From Piezodorus guildinii (taxonomy: Eukaryota > Arthropoda > Insecta > Hemiptera > Pentatomidae): a DNA stretch of 64,000 nt. Numbering within the stretch: position 1 is the first letter of the stretch; each line of letters begins with the position of its first letter. Both the position numbers and the translations under genes were made by a program. Shown one piece after another: positions 32,600 to 44,110 of the stretch. Under the pieces are notes generated by a model. It searched no databases. It was not told where the DNA came from and was given only the letters and a program-made list of their open reading frames with translations. Where the stretch lies: NCBI GenBank assembly GCA_023052935.1, contig CM041294.1, positions 156,861,399 through 156,925,398 on the forward strand, given 5' to 3'.

Positions 32600-33430
32600 T
32601 CTCGTGGAAGGTTTAGCCCGATATTGATACACTTACCCCATCTGCAATATGCATCAATATTTATTGTTATTCCCGGAAGACGGTTGGTCGCTCCAGGCTC
32701 TACACACCTTTTAACTTGACTCTAAACCAAAAACAACAAAACCTTGAGAACCCCAATCCTTGGACCACCCCCGTGTACCCTGAGGCTTCTGTTGCATTAT
32801 AAGTGTTTGCCGTAATCTTCACGCCGGCATGGGGCCAATCCTAGGCGGGGTCCAAGTTTTGTTTTTGTTTTAGGGTGTGTTGTGTTATACCCTAGCGTGT
32901 TAGATCACATTTCCCTCTCTTATGAAGTCATACCTGGCATCTTATTGATAAGCTAAGAAGTAAAATTATTGGGCACTGTTTGGATTTCTGTACTCTACTG
33001 TATTAATTATCTCAACAGTTTTTCTCCTGTGAGAAGAAAACGTGTGCGTTTTAAAAAGAGCTAAAGGTCTTCTCACACGAAACAATTGAGTCAGATTGTT
33101 ATTTATCTGAACACCGGATAAATAACAACAATTTAAAATGACATTTCAATGTTAGATGATTGACATGAACAGAATTAGCTTGTAATATCAGGCATGAGTA
33201 AAAAAAGAAAGAAATCTCTAGTAGACAGCTCAGTTTAGCTTAGTCGCAATATATATTGTTTACAAACGAAAATCACAAATGTGTATGTTTCTATAGTAAA
33301 TATGTTTTGTTATTGTTTATTTCGATTTTTACTTAATATATTAGATACACACGGATTGATGTATGACCACCGTACACTAAATATCCAACTTCTTTTCTTT
33401 TTTAATTTTTTTGGAAGTTTTTCTTAATAT
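32600..33430. other. No gene recognised; GC-richer patch 32640-32910
   Basis: The patch contains GGAAGACGGTTGGTCGCTCC and a T-rich end, suggesting an unclassified repeat. No frame or terminal structure was found. Confidence 0.3.
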
Positions 33431-33903
33431 AAACACTTAAATGAGCACACATTGACTTCCTTTTGTCACTCAATTACTTTATTTCATAAGCTTTCATATC
33501 TGTCAACGTTTCGGGCTGTTTCCCCATTTTCAAGACTTTTTTTTTATATAAATGCTTTTTCACATATAACTCATCACTTTATTTCATAGCACACTGCTAT
33601 TTGTCCTCATGGGTTTACAGTTCCAATACTTTAGTTGGATATCAAATTCGTTCATCTTCTATATGTAACAGTTTTTTAGGAATTCTAATCAGATAATATG
33701 GTCAGTAAGCCAATGAACACCCATGAGGAAAAATAGCAGTGTGCTATGAAATAAAGTGATGGGTTATATGTGAAAAAGCATTTATATAAAAAAATAAGTC
33801 TTGAAAAAGGGGAAACAGTCCCGAAACGTTGACAGATATGAAAGCTTATGAAATAAAGTAATTAAATGACAGAAGGAAGTCAATGTGTGCTCATTTAAGT
33901 GTT
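33431..33903. repeat. Fold-back unit 2 with long arms
   Basis: Inverted arms at 33431-33612 and 33720-33903 (about 182 bp, about 95% by eye) enclose a 107-base loop. Each arm carries CCCGAAACGTTGAC next to CTTGAAAA(A/T)GGGGAAAC, a hammerhead-like pair of boxes in decayed form. Part of the loop (33635-33705) is an R fragment. Confidence 0.85.
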
Positions 33904-34139
33904 TAAATATCTAACATGATTTATATCGGAGTAGCCATTGATCAAAATACAGGCGCGTTAACGAAAATAATCCGAAATTAAGAGATAGAAGATCAATATT
34001 ATATTAAAGAATCTACTAATACTTGGACAGCCATTACTATTTCTTGGAACATTCGAATTGGACATTTCTTCTGCATATTCTTTATTCGACAACCGGCGGT
34101 TGTAAGAAAGAAACAAGTCCAATTTAATTTTTTGATTTA

Positions 34140-34375
34140 TGCTGCTGTAATTATTCTGACGATTTTGCCTATACAGGTTTCATGAGGATAAGGATTTTTA
34201 ACGAGTACCTAACTCCGCTCATTATATGGGCCACAATGTTACGTCCAATCCGAACGACGGCATAACTAAGTATTTTATTCTCCTATTAAAAATCCTGGGA
34301 CCATCTGCAGGGTTTGAACTCGTGACTTTGGTTATAACAGGCACTTATGCACTTATACGACGTCGCAAATTCGTG
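34140..34375 (-). mobile_element. SINE-A copy 6, diverged
   Basis: B-box GGTTTGAACTCG (plus strand) and body blocks such as CGACGGCATAACTAAG match the family. Both ends are decayed. Confidence 0.7.
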
Positions 34376-34613
34376 ACTATCTCTAAACTTGTACTCAACA
34401 TGAGCCTCTCTACAATTGGATGATAATTAAAACTCTTGTCGAATTTTTTTCCCTCAATAGTATGTTCTGTTTGACTAACCATATTACATTTATTTTGTTG
34501 TTAAAGTTCGATAGTAACATATTAATAATGTAAGTATTTGAATTAAGATATCTTACTTCAATTTTGGGTCGCGGAGACATCTGGGGAGCTCATCTTTATC
34601 TAGGCAAACTAAA

Positions 34614-35072
34614 ATAATGTTGTATAAGACCCTCATTTGGCCAGTATTGACGTATACCTCCGAAACATGGACCGTATCAAAGACCAAAGAAAAAGACATA
34701 GCAGTCTTTGTAAGAATGCTATTACGGAGGATTTTCAGAGGAATTTATGTGAACGGCCAATGGAGAAGGCGTATTAACAAAGAAGTGTACGAAATGTTTG
34801 GGAAGCCTGATATAGTTTCCTGGATGAAGATGAACAGACTCAGATGGGCCGGCATGTGGCGAGAATGAATAGCAATGATCCTGTTAAGAGATTGCTCGAT
34901 GGAATCTTGGATCGTAGTAGAGGAAAGGACGACCGAGACTGCGATGGTCGAATGCTGTGGCGAAAGATGCGAGGAATATCTTGAACGTCCGTGATTGGAA
35001 GGCGACTGCATTAGATAAAGCCAACTGGCGAAGGATCCTTGAGGTGGTTAAGACCCACATAGGGTTGTAATG
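34614..35072 (+). pseudogene. RTE-type LINE, C-terminal fragment
   Basis: The frame reads MLYKTLIWPVLTYTSETWTV, then VRMLLRRIFRGIY, GQWRRRINKEVYEMFGKPDI and MKMNRLRWAGM. This is the end of the RT thumb region of RTE-clade LINEs. After a frameshift near 34850 it continues as HVARMNSNDPVKRLLDG and, after another, NVRDWKATALDKANWRRIL with a stop near 35070. The endonuclease and RT core are missing. The element is dead. Confidence 0.85.
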
Positions 35073-35085
35073 CCATTAAATAATA

Positions 35086-36080
35086 ATACTTCAATATAGT
35101 AAATATAAGTGGTAATTAAGCAATCTTTAGTATAAATGAACTCGAACATACCGTACTCGTTGCCTCGATTCTCTAAAATACCTTGAACCATCGACTACTA
35201 TGTTAAAGCAGCCAAAATATAGCGTAGAACTGTAAATATAAGATGGTTGGTGTGAGATATGCTGCGTTGATATGAAATTATGTCTACTTATGATAATTTT
35301 ATTTGCAAAACGTAGAGGCTTCGTGTGGATCCTATTCTATTTATTTAATAACTGTTAATTAATGTATATTTTGAGTTTTTTTTCTCATGAACATTAATGT
35401 ATACGATTTCATAGCAATGCAGTATGAGACTTTTTCATATTCGTGGAATAGCAGTGATGGATCCAATATCCTCTTGATATGGATTCTATGTAGTTGAAAC
35501 ATATTCTACCTTAAATAGGCTCTTTTATTTAATAACTGATTTTGAAATCTCTTTAGTTTGTCTTGTGGTGATAACGACTGTGTGTAAACAACGTTGTAAT
35601 TATAGAACCTGGAATCTCTTGTGCAGAGTAACTGATAACACTCGTTTTTCTTCTTTATATCGTATGTTTTGCTGTGATTCTCGAATCTTTTGTACAATCG
35701 CAGACGTTTTTTATTTTAAATGGTTGTTTTCGGTTTTTCCTCTGCTCTGTTAGAAATGCGGCAGAGTATTGAGGAAGAAATGTACAATAGGTGAGCTGTA
35801 GCACATGTCCTCCTGTTCCGAGAAATGGTCCAGAGGAATTTCTTTGAAATTATTTATTTCTTGGACGTCTTCAGGTCAGGGCTTGCGTGGAGTAATTCAC
35901 GTAGTCATTTCTCTTTGAAATCTGGTCATGTTGCTGTGTTCAAGAAGGGGCTTGAATATAAGTGTGTTATCGTTGATCGGAAATGTTCGACTGTACTGTT
36001 GAATACCTATGGAGTCCTGCCGATACCCAGTTTCTCTTCCTTTTATTTTTTATCACATTTACTTCTTCAATATATAATAA
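35086..36080. other. No gene recognised
   Basis: Short frames at 35506-35697 (minus) and 35825-36085 (plus) carry no domain that I know. They may be decayed LINE sequence. Confidence 0.4.
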
Positions 36081-36087
36081 TTTAAAA

Positions 36088-36862
36088 TCAAAATCTAGTG
36101 CGCGCAACACACGGTTGTCAATTACCTCCATTGTTAAAATCAATTTAATAACTATTTAAATAAACTTAGAGATAAAAAAAAGGTTAAAGAATTACATTGA
36201 GTCTCGAAAAAAACTTGTGCTTCATTAAATAATGTATTATAATATTATCTACGGCAATCAGTCAGTATTATCGGCTTTTCATTATTTATTTTTTTCGAAA
36301 ATCTTTAGCTTTCCAATGGTATATTATTCATCTGTAATACTGTATTTATGTTAAAAAACACAAAAATTGCATGAAAACATATTTTAGCTCCTTTCTCCTT
36401 TAGTTGATTATGAAATTCGTTCAACAGGTATATTTAGTAATGGTAATGAGATGAAATGGTCAATTTCATAAAATCTAAAAAATTAAATAAAGGTAGTTTA
36501 GAGAAATAAATTATAAAATATCAGCATTTAAGCCCTGTCAGAGTATTTCAATCAGAATAAAACCTGCATGATATTAAAACCCATTTAATTTCACATCAAT
36601 ATTGAAAGTTTAATCAAAACCGTTAGATCCGTTTTTGAGAAAATCGTAAAAAGGTGCACAATTCATAGTTCAAAGTGGCTCTTCTGGTTAGCTGATTTTT
36701 ATGAAAGAGTTACTGTAACATCTTGGACGTATAGCTGTCTTAAATACGAAATTTTAGTTTCATACGATTTTTCGTTTTCGTGCTAGACCTACCACACAGA
36801 CCGGGACTTACTCATTTGGACTCAGAGGACTCTAAAAGGTGTATCCGTAAAATTATGCAATA
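36088..36862 (-). repeat. Repeat R, copy 5
   Basis: Near full-length on the minus strand, from the CGCGCACTAGATTTT end at 36088 to the block GGACTCAGAGGACTC near 36830. The 5' palindrome is lost. Confidence 0.8.
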
Positions 36863-37615
36863 TATAATTACTTTGATCCAATCCAAATCTTAATTATGTT
36901 ATTGACAATAGACTATGGGGTGAGTTTTATCCATAAATGAACGTCCACTTTCATATATATTTAGTTCACCTTCAGAATTTTCTCGGAATACCATATCTCT
37001 CAGAGAGCAAATAAAAGTAGACTATAGGATACAGATTGGAACGACACACACCCACATGGAAGATATAAACTGCTGGAATGGTGTAATGCGGGAGGAAACT
37101 GAGACCTTGACACAGTCCACCAACTGGGCCGACCAACAGCCAAGTTAATAGTTAGTGAGGGAGTCTGAGGCAACTATGTGTTAACAGGATATAATTATAT
37201 CATATTTAATAAATAATCTTTCTATATCTTTCTATATATATAAAATGATAACGCTATTTTGGTTTCCGTTAACATCTTCTAAACCAATTCAGTATTCCTT
37301 TAAACTGTAAAAATAAATTGTCTGTAGCCAAGTCATCAAAAAATTATTACTGAGTTATAAGTAGTAATGTAGAAGTATAAAATAACGTTAGAAAGATCAA
37401 GATTTTTAGAAAAGTTAATATGCAATAAAATAAATAATTTTTGTCACTACAACGCATTACCAAAGTAATTAAGAAAGTAGTTAAAAAATACTCGAAAATA
37501 ATAAAGAATGAGACATTAAGCGAGATAAAAGTATATAAAAGAAAGGAAAAGATACTAACCTTTGATTTTGTTTTTTCTTACTTAGCTTAGTCGTAGTCCT
37601 ACTTGCTATACTATT
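36863..37615. other. No gene recognised
   Basis: 37300-37420 weakly resembles the R 3' half (AGTAATGTAGAAGTATAAAAT). Otherwise nothing is supported. Confidence 0.35.
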
Positions 37616-37619
37616 TCGA

Positions 37620-37822
37620 TCATACTTTGCCGCCCGGTCCTCTCCTCCCAATATATTCGGATACCCACTTTATAGAGGCTAGGGACACTTAGGAGGCCAG
37701 TCCTGACCTAGCTTTTGATAATTATTACATAACTAAACAGATAATAATTCTTCGGATTCGAACCCGGAATCCGGCGGAGAATGTTAGTCAAGTGCTTTAT
37801 CTATTAGACCACACCATTTCTT
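37620..37822 (-). mobile_element. SINE-C copy 3, diverged
   Basis: B-box GGTTCGAATCCG on the minus strand and the head GGTGTGGTCTAATAGATAAAG are clear. The body is shortened. Confidence 0.75.
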
Positions 37823-38123
37823 TAGATTTAGTTTTTATTATTAAATTCATAATTTGTTTTTTTATGTGTTTCTATTACGATTGGTTCATCGAAGTTGTTT
37901 TTGTATCTTTCTAATTGCAGAATTAGTAGGTATGATATGAATTCTTACATGGAACTTGTTTAATTACAAAAACGTTAACCTTAGTGGGCTTTTTCGCAGA
38001 AGAACCTACAATCGTTCCTTTATTATAAATATTAAATCTGGAAGACGCCAGTTATTTCACTTTGTACGATGATTTTGAAGAATTATTTTAAATCATAATG
38101 GATATAATTAGTTGACCGTTGAG

Positions 38124-38365
38124 AATTGAGACGTTGATTTCCAAAAGGTACTAAAGGACATTTTTTACAAAATTGATTTTTTTACATATTTGTATTCTTA
38201 TCCATTAAATGTAACTAAATCTCCTATTTGATTTTATCTAATTTACACCCCAGTCCTTTATAAACGCAATTTAGAAATATTGTTATTTTCTAAAGGAACT
38301 AATTACACATTTAATTTCGTTCCAAATTATACCAAAACATCTCATTTCATAACTTTAATATGATG

Positions 38366-38430
<65 letters not shown>

Positions 38431-38690
38431 TGAGATATATTACAATTTGTTACAAAATGAACAATAATAATATTGATAAGAGAACACATTCATACTATAT
38501 ATACAGAAAAAAATAATAATGGTCAAATTACATAAAATATGTTATTAATAGACTAAAAAAACAATTATGCATTTTAATGCGAAAAGAATCAAATTAGCTA
38601 ATTTAATAATATTATAATTAGTGATTTTCGCGTCTCCTGTAAAATTTCCTAGAATGGATATAGTACCTTTTGGAAATCAACGTCTCAATT
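38124..38690. repeat. 30-bp perfect inverted repeat around a LINE-like insertion
   Basis: AATTGAGACGTTGATTTCC and 11 further bases at 38124-38153 are exactly inverted at 38661-38690. Between them lies a T-run (38373-38428) followed by ATTGAGATATATTACAA, which reads on the minus strand as a retroelement 3' end with AATA(A)A signal and poly-A. Confidence 0.75.
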
Positions 38691-38697
38691 ACTGTAT

Positions 38698-38856
38698 GGA
38701 ATTAGTCCGGGTGGCGGTCAGTAAATGAAACAACTAAATAGTTTCAACTATTTATTGCTTAGTAACGTTGACCAACGGTGTCGAAACGTTGGCAAACAAT
38801 AAATAGTTGAAACTATTTAGTTGTTTCATTTACTGACCGCTACCCGGACTAATTCC
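38698..38856. repeat. Fold-back unit 3, 60-bp arms
   Basis: Inverted arms at 38698-38757 and 38797-38856 differ at about one position. The 39-base loop contains GTGTCGAAACGTTGGCA at 38779-38795. It lies 8 bases after the 30-bp inverted repeat that ends at 38690. Confidence 0.9.
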
Positions 38857-39516
38857 TTACAGAAGTTATTTTTAATGGTTGTACATTTATTTTTATTCTT
38901 TAGTCAAGTTCTGCTGACTATAAAATCAATTAATTAAATTTTAACTAATAAAATACTGAATGATCTTATTTCTGAAAGCCTCCTCACGTTAAATTTCTAA
39001 ACATCCTTAGTTTTCATGGTCAGTTCTCGTTAATTATTATAACGACCTTGATAATAGATACTAAAATTTAAATTTATTGACCCTGCATAGCACATAACTT
39101 GAATCGATGTTAAACCTTGCTGGAAACAACTGGGATATGGAATAGTTATAAAGATATAGTGTGAAAATGGGTGTCTATTTCAACCCATATTTGAAATATA
39201 TGGAGCATTAAGGTCATTATGGATAACAAATAGTTCAACTGAATTTTCCACTGCATGGTTTTGCGCAACCCAAGCTAATATCACAATAAGTAAAATGTTC
39301 AATAACTGTAAATCAATGCATGCAATATTCTGACGACACGGAAAAAAAAAAATGTTAAATAACATCACATTGCTGTTTTTTTAAATTAATCCTATTATAA
39401 AATTATATAAGGATAGCCCTTTGACGATTGACCGCACGCAAGTTTTTCAGCATTAAATTTTAGGAAAAAAATAACAAAAACTAAGAGATAACATAAAAAA
39501 GTAATAATGAGATGTT

Positions 39517-39517
<1 letters not shown>
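38857..39517. other. No gene recognised
   Basis: AT-rich; nothing supported. Confidence 0.5.

Positions 39518-39583
<66 letters not shown>
39518..39583 (+). repeat. 66-base A homopolymer
   Basis: An uninterrupted A-run, probably a retroelement tail; the element upstream is not identified. Length in such runs is unreliable in assemblies. Confidence 0.85.
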
Positions 39584-39584
<1 letters not shown>

Positions 39585-39937
39585 GAGAAAAGGAAAAAGA
39601 TATGTCTCCTGTAAGATTAATGAAGGATTTCCTGTGTTATAGAGTTCGATTTATCCTCCTACGCTCAATCATATCAAGAGGGTTGAAAGATATCTTCTAT
39701 AAATATTATTTTTGTCCATATCATTCCATGTTTCATATAAATTATCAAGTCCAGTTGCGAAAAAGTTTTTTGTTTCGTTTAGAAATCGGTTTTAGAGTGA
39801 CATTTAAAGAAACTTTTTACTGATTTTTTTTTTTTTTTTTATCATTTACCTCCCTTAGCGATTTATTCTAATATCAGACCTGTATTCTAGCTGCATTATA
39901 TAATATTTTAATAACCAAAAATTATCTGAGGTTTTTT

Positions 39938-40830
39938 AAAAATCTGGTGCGGACAACACACGACTTTCACTTACTTCCGTTGTTAAAATCAATTAAAGAA
40001 TTTTCAAATACAGTTAGAGATAAAAATTAGTGAAACTATTAAAGAATTAATTAGATTGAATTTCTATAGGAACATGTGTTTTATTAAAAACTATATTATA
40101 TTATTATCTAAAACAATCACTTAGTTTTTTCGGCTTTTTATCACTCTCTATTAACTTTTAAAAAGTTGTGTATGAGATAATATTTTTTTCTAAAATCTTT
40201 AGCTTTCCAACGGTATATCATACATGTATATTACTGTTCTTATGTTCAAAATAAAAAAATTGCATTAAAAAAATATTTTTTCTGTTTTCTCCTTTAGTTG
40301 GGTATCAAATTCATTCAATTTATATATTTACTTGTTTTTCATCTGTGGTAACAAGATAATATGGTTATTTTTATAGAATCAACAAAATTAAAGGTACTTT
40401 AAAGGAAAAAAATTTAAAATATCGGCATTTAAGCCCTGTCAGACCATTTTCATCCGAATGAAAACTACATGATATTAAAGCCTATTAAATTTTACATCGA
40501 TATAGCGAGTTTAATCAAAATCGTCGGAACCGTTATTTAGAAAATCGAAAAAAGGTGCAAAATGAATGGTATAAAGTGGCTCTTCTTATAAGCTCATTTT
40601 GATGACAAAGGTTTTGTAACGTCTCGGGCGTATATTTGTCCGAAATATAAAATTTCAGTTTCATAGCAATTACCGTTTTCGCCCTGGAGTTTCCACACGC
40701 AGACCTTTTTGCGGGACTTGGTTAATTGGACTTAGGGAACCCTGAAATGTGTATTTCCGTTGAAAACTGGAAATCGAAAATTTTCACGATCGCAATACTT
40801 CACCTTACTTTATATAGTAAGTGAAAGTAA
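39938..40830 (-). repeat. Repeat R, copy 6, full length
   Basis: This is the most complete solitary R copy. On the minus strand it starts CTTTCACTTACTATATAAAG and ends GTAAGTGAAAGTCGTGTG then TTGTCCGCACCAG. The two ends thus carry an inverted CTTTCACTTAC. It has no GT microsatellite expansion and no open frame. Confidence 0.88.
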
Positions 40831-40914
40831 AAATAATTAATTGAAATTGTCTTAATTATCAATAAATAATACGCACAGAATTGCTTTTAAAAAAACTTAC
40901 ATACAAATAAAGGA

Positions 40915-41188
40915 CCAGCTCAGGTATAACAGCCTGTTATGCCCACGGACGCGGTTTCGAACCCAGAAAATGGCGCTAGGATCTTTTGAAGGAAGTAAAA
41001 TATCTTTGGTTATGCCGTTCCTCGCAGTGGAGGTAAAATGGTCCCGAGACTCTAAATGACAAGAACTCGTTTAAGACCCATATCACTAATTTGACCTAGA
41101 TTGGAAAAACTCAATATTATCATAGCATAATCCGATTGGCTACAGTTGCATAAAGTGACATTAAACAGATAAACAAATAACTTTTTAA
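40915..41188 (+). mobile_element. SINE-A copy 7, diverged
   Basis: GTATAACAGCCTGTTATGCC, B-box GGTTTCGAACCC and tail AGTGACATTAAACAGATAAA are recognisable. Confidence 0.8.
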
Positions 41189-42346
41189 AAAAAATAATAA
41201 CTGGTGTGTGGTTTGGATGGACCGTCATAATATGTGTATCGCGGGTACTGTATACCTTACCCCTTGTGTTAATGCACCTTTCTTCTTTCTTTCCATGTTA
41301 CATTTTTTTTCTTTACTTGTTAATAGACGACATAAATAAATAAAATTGATCAAATTAGGTTTTGTAAAATAATTAATTCGATGTTTATATGATTTTATAA
41401 CTACGTATGTTAAGCTGGCTTACGTCTGATGTAGGGAATTAACATGATTATTTATATCCTTTTTTATAATTTAATGAGTATAATTAACATCAAATATAAA
41501 TAATACACTTCTATAATACTACGTATATATTTTTTAATCGGGTTTAGTCAGAGTTTTATATAACCGAGTTCTTATATAATGGTAGGGTTAAATAACATTT
41601 TGCTAAACATTTTATAAAAGCCATTTATTCTATAAGCGCGGTCGTATTATATAGACCTTTTTTTTTTTTTTTCCTCTGCCCCTCTACCTCCCTTAACTAA
41701 AGAATAGGCTAAATTTATTAGGGACCAAAAAGGATTATGATTTTAACAGAAATTGTGAAAAGGCGAGCGGTATGAAATAGGTCCTTTGAAGTGAATGAAA
41801 AGAAGTTGAGGCCGTGACCCTGGTGCGGAATAAACGGGTATAAAGGAGAGCGTGGAAGGAGCCTTTTGGCTTTATTATATTCAGGAGGCGGTGGATGTGC
41901 CTCTTTGTCATCGCGTCGCTTTGTTGTCCGCTAATCGAGTCGCCTCGGCTATCGAAATTTTTACACTCAGCGATTACTGTTATCATAATATGTCGCTCAG
42001 TGAATTAAGAAATCACTCATATAAATATTTATTATTATACACAAACTCTTGCTTCCACATTTTAAATACTTTTTTGCCGAGCTGAAGGTAATGTTTTTTT
42101 TAAGCTATGTTTAAAAAATTTAGATACCAATGCTTTCCAGGATTCTAGTAAAAAATGGGGACAGTTTTCTCGTGCGAAACATATTTTATTTAGTATTTCT
42201 GGTTCTGATGATGGTAGAAAAATATTCTTGGTACAAATATATACACTATAAAGCTATTCTTAAGCTAAAAAAGTAAGGAAAAGGAATATTAAAATAGGCA
42301 GAGTATTATGCTATGGTATTACGCTATACCCTAAAAATTTCAAATA
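41189..42346. other. AT-rich DNA with a GC-richer patch at 41740-42000
   Basis: The patch has a TATA-like GGTATAAAGG near 41838 and GC-rich DNA after it, so it may be a promoter or regulatory element. The frames across it do not splice sensibly: each candidate exon frame hits a stop. 42130-42230 resembles 63760-63850 (TCTGGTTCTGATGATGG-type block). Confidence 0.3.
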
Positions 42347-43914
42347 AACTGCTGTGCAAAAATATTGCATCAGGATAAAATTAAATTAAAAAAATTGTAT
42401 TCCTTTATTCACATTTTCCTAAACTTGATCTCTTGATACGTTAAGATAATACTGTCTATGCCAAAGGTCACAAGTAGAGAATTAAGGTTTTACTCTACTC
42501 TGTAAGCCAAAAGAAGATAATTACTCCTAAATCAGCCTGTATGCAACTTACCTTTATTCACAATAGCTTTTCAAGTTTTTTCTTCAATTTTTTTTTTTGT
42601 CATTTCTTCAAAGAGTCTTTTTTCTGCAAATTATGAACCGCGAGACTCACTTAACTGAAACAGACTGTGTCAGAATAGTGACGTTTTCTGAAACTGGAAT
42701 GAGTCAGCGTGAAATTGCTCAGCAACTTAAAGTAAACCAATCCACAGTCTCAAGAGTTCTTCGTAGGCACAGGGAGTTCAGAAGCTACGGTAGAAGACCC
42801 GGGCAAGGCAGGCCAAGGATCACTACTGCTCAAGAAGACAGATTTTTTCGGCTATCTGCCTTGAGAAATCGTACTTTCACGGGAAATCAGCTACGAGGAC
42901 TCATCAGCCAACTCAGGAATGTTGAAATTTCGAGTTCTAAAGTTAGAAGTCGTCTTAGGGAGAACAACTTATCGTCTAGAAGACCTGCAACTGGGGTTCC
43001 TCTTCTTATTAGAGCACCCAGAGTTTCCCGACTGGCATTCGCTCGACAACACGCCGAATGGACAGATGATTGGAGGCGAGTTCTGTTTAGTGATGAGTCC
43101 AGATTCACTTTGCACTCACCTGATGGAAGGGATAGAGTGTGGAGAAGAAGAGGAGAGAGGTACGCAGCTTGCAACATGTCCTACAGATTAAGTTTTGGAG
43201 GGGGCTCAATAATGGTTTGGGGCGGAATCAGCATTGAGGCACGAACGGAGCTCCACAGGATAACTGGAGGGGCTTTGAATGCTCACAGGTACTTGACAGA
43301 GGTGATTGATGATCACGTGATCCCTTTTGCTCCATATGTGGGTGATAACTTTCTTTTTTTACAAGACAATGCAAGACCCCATACGGCGAATGTTGTCCGA
43401 CAATACCTACAAGAGGTTGGAATCACACATTTGGAGATCCCACCAAGAAGCTCTGATCTCAATCCCATTAAGCACATTTAGGATGTGATAGAGAGGCGGC
43501 TCAGAGGTCTCAAAACCTCCCGACAACCCTGGATGAGGTGGAGACAGCTGTCAAGGAGGAATGGGAGAATATTGACCATGCCGTCATCGCGAACGTTATT
43601 TCTTCGATGCCTGAGAGACTCAGAGAGATTATCCGTGCTAGGGGAGGGCTGACAAGATATTGTTAGAAGATTGTTAACCACATTTAAATGTTTTTACATT
43701 TTTTTCTTTATTTTTCTTATGTCGATAAAGAGACATTTTCATTTATTTGTTTGTATTTATCCCTTCCCAGATAATTTTCAATGTTATAAATTTGTTTTAT
43801 ACATACTTCACAACAGTCTTATTAAATAAAATCGCCAGAAAAGAAGGCATTGAAGTAATGTTTTATGAGATATTAAAAAATATCCAATTGATGCAATATT
43901 TTTGCACAGCAGTT
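42347..43914 (+). mobile_element. Tc1-type DNA transposon, 1.57 kb, inactive
   Basis: Perfect 26-bp terminal inverted repeats AACTGCTGTGCAAAAATA plus TTGCATCA lie at 42347-42372 and 43889-43914. TA sits immediately outside both, the target duplication of the Tc1/mariner superfamily. The size is normal for Tc1. Confidence 0.95.
42633..43666 (+). pseudogene. Tc1-type transposase, catalytically dead
   Basis: The ATG at 42633 (MNRETHLTETD) is chosen; an upstream TTG at 42597 is not a likely start. Residues 5-110 hold the paired-type helix-turn-helix (MSQREIAQQLKVNQSTVSRV, GRPRITTAQED). Catalytic motifs LFSDESRF and LQDNARPHTA give the two Asp. The third acidic residue, expected in NPIEHVWD, reads NPIKHI then stop at 43479-43481. 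So Glu has become Lys and the next Trp is a stop; both fit G-to-A changes. After a one-base shift near 43515 the normal C-terminus LDEVETAVKEEW to IRARGGLTRYC follows, ending 43666. Confidence 0.93.
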
Positions 43915-43959
43915 TATAATGAAAACATCTTACATGTGAAACGTCGATAGATGTGAATT

Positions 43960-44110
43960 ATTTTTTAAATATGTTTATTGATTTTTACAACTGTATATAC
44001 AATATGTGCTGCCAGTAAAAGTTCTGAATTATAATTATAGGCATAAAGAAGACGTAATAAAACTACTCAGCGGTAGGTAGCACTACTATGTGCTTATTGG
44101 AAGGGGGGAG
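43960..44110 (-). mobile_element. Possible Jockey-type LINE 3' remnant
   Basis: TTTATTGATTTTTACAACTG then a decayed body matches the 3' UTR start of the elements at 17609 and 32125 in minus orientation. It is short and diverged. Confidence 0.45.

Noticed and set aside
39512..39823. Poly-Lys open frame after the 66-base A-run
   Set aside because: The Lys run is the homopolymer, and the remaining residues have no recognisable domain.
41852..42085. Possible exon with donor GTAATG at 42087
   Set aside because: All frames of the candidate segment meet a stop before the donor or after the acceptor, so a coding exon is not supported.
42597..42632. TTG-started N-terminal extension of the Tc1 transposase
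   Set aside because: The ATG at 42633 starts at the usual position before the helix-turn-helix; the extension comes from a T-rich leader.
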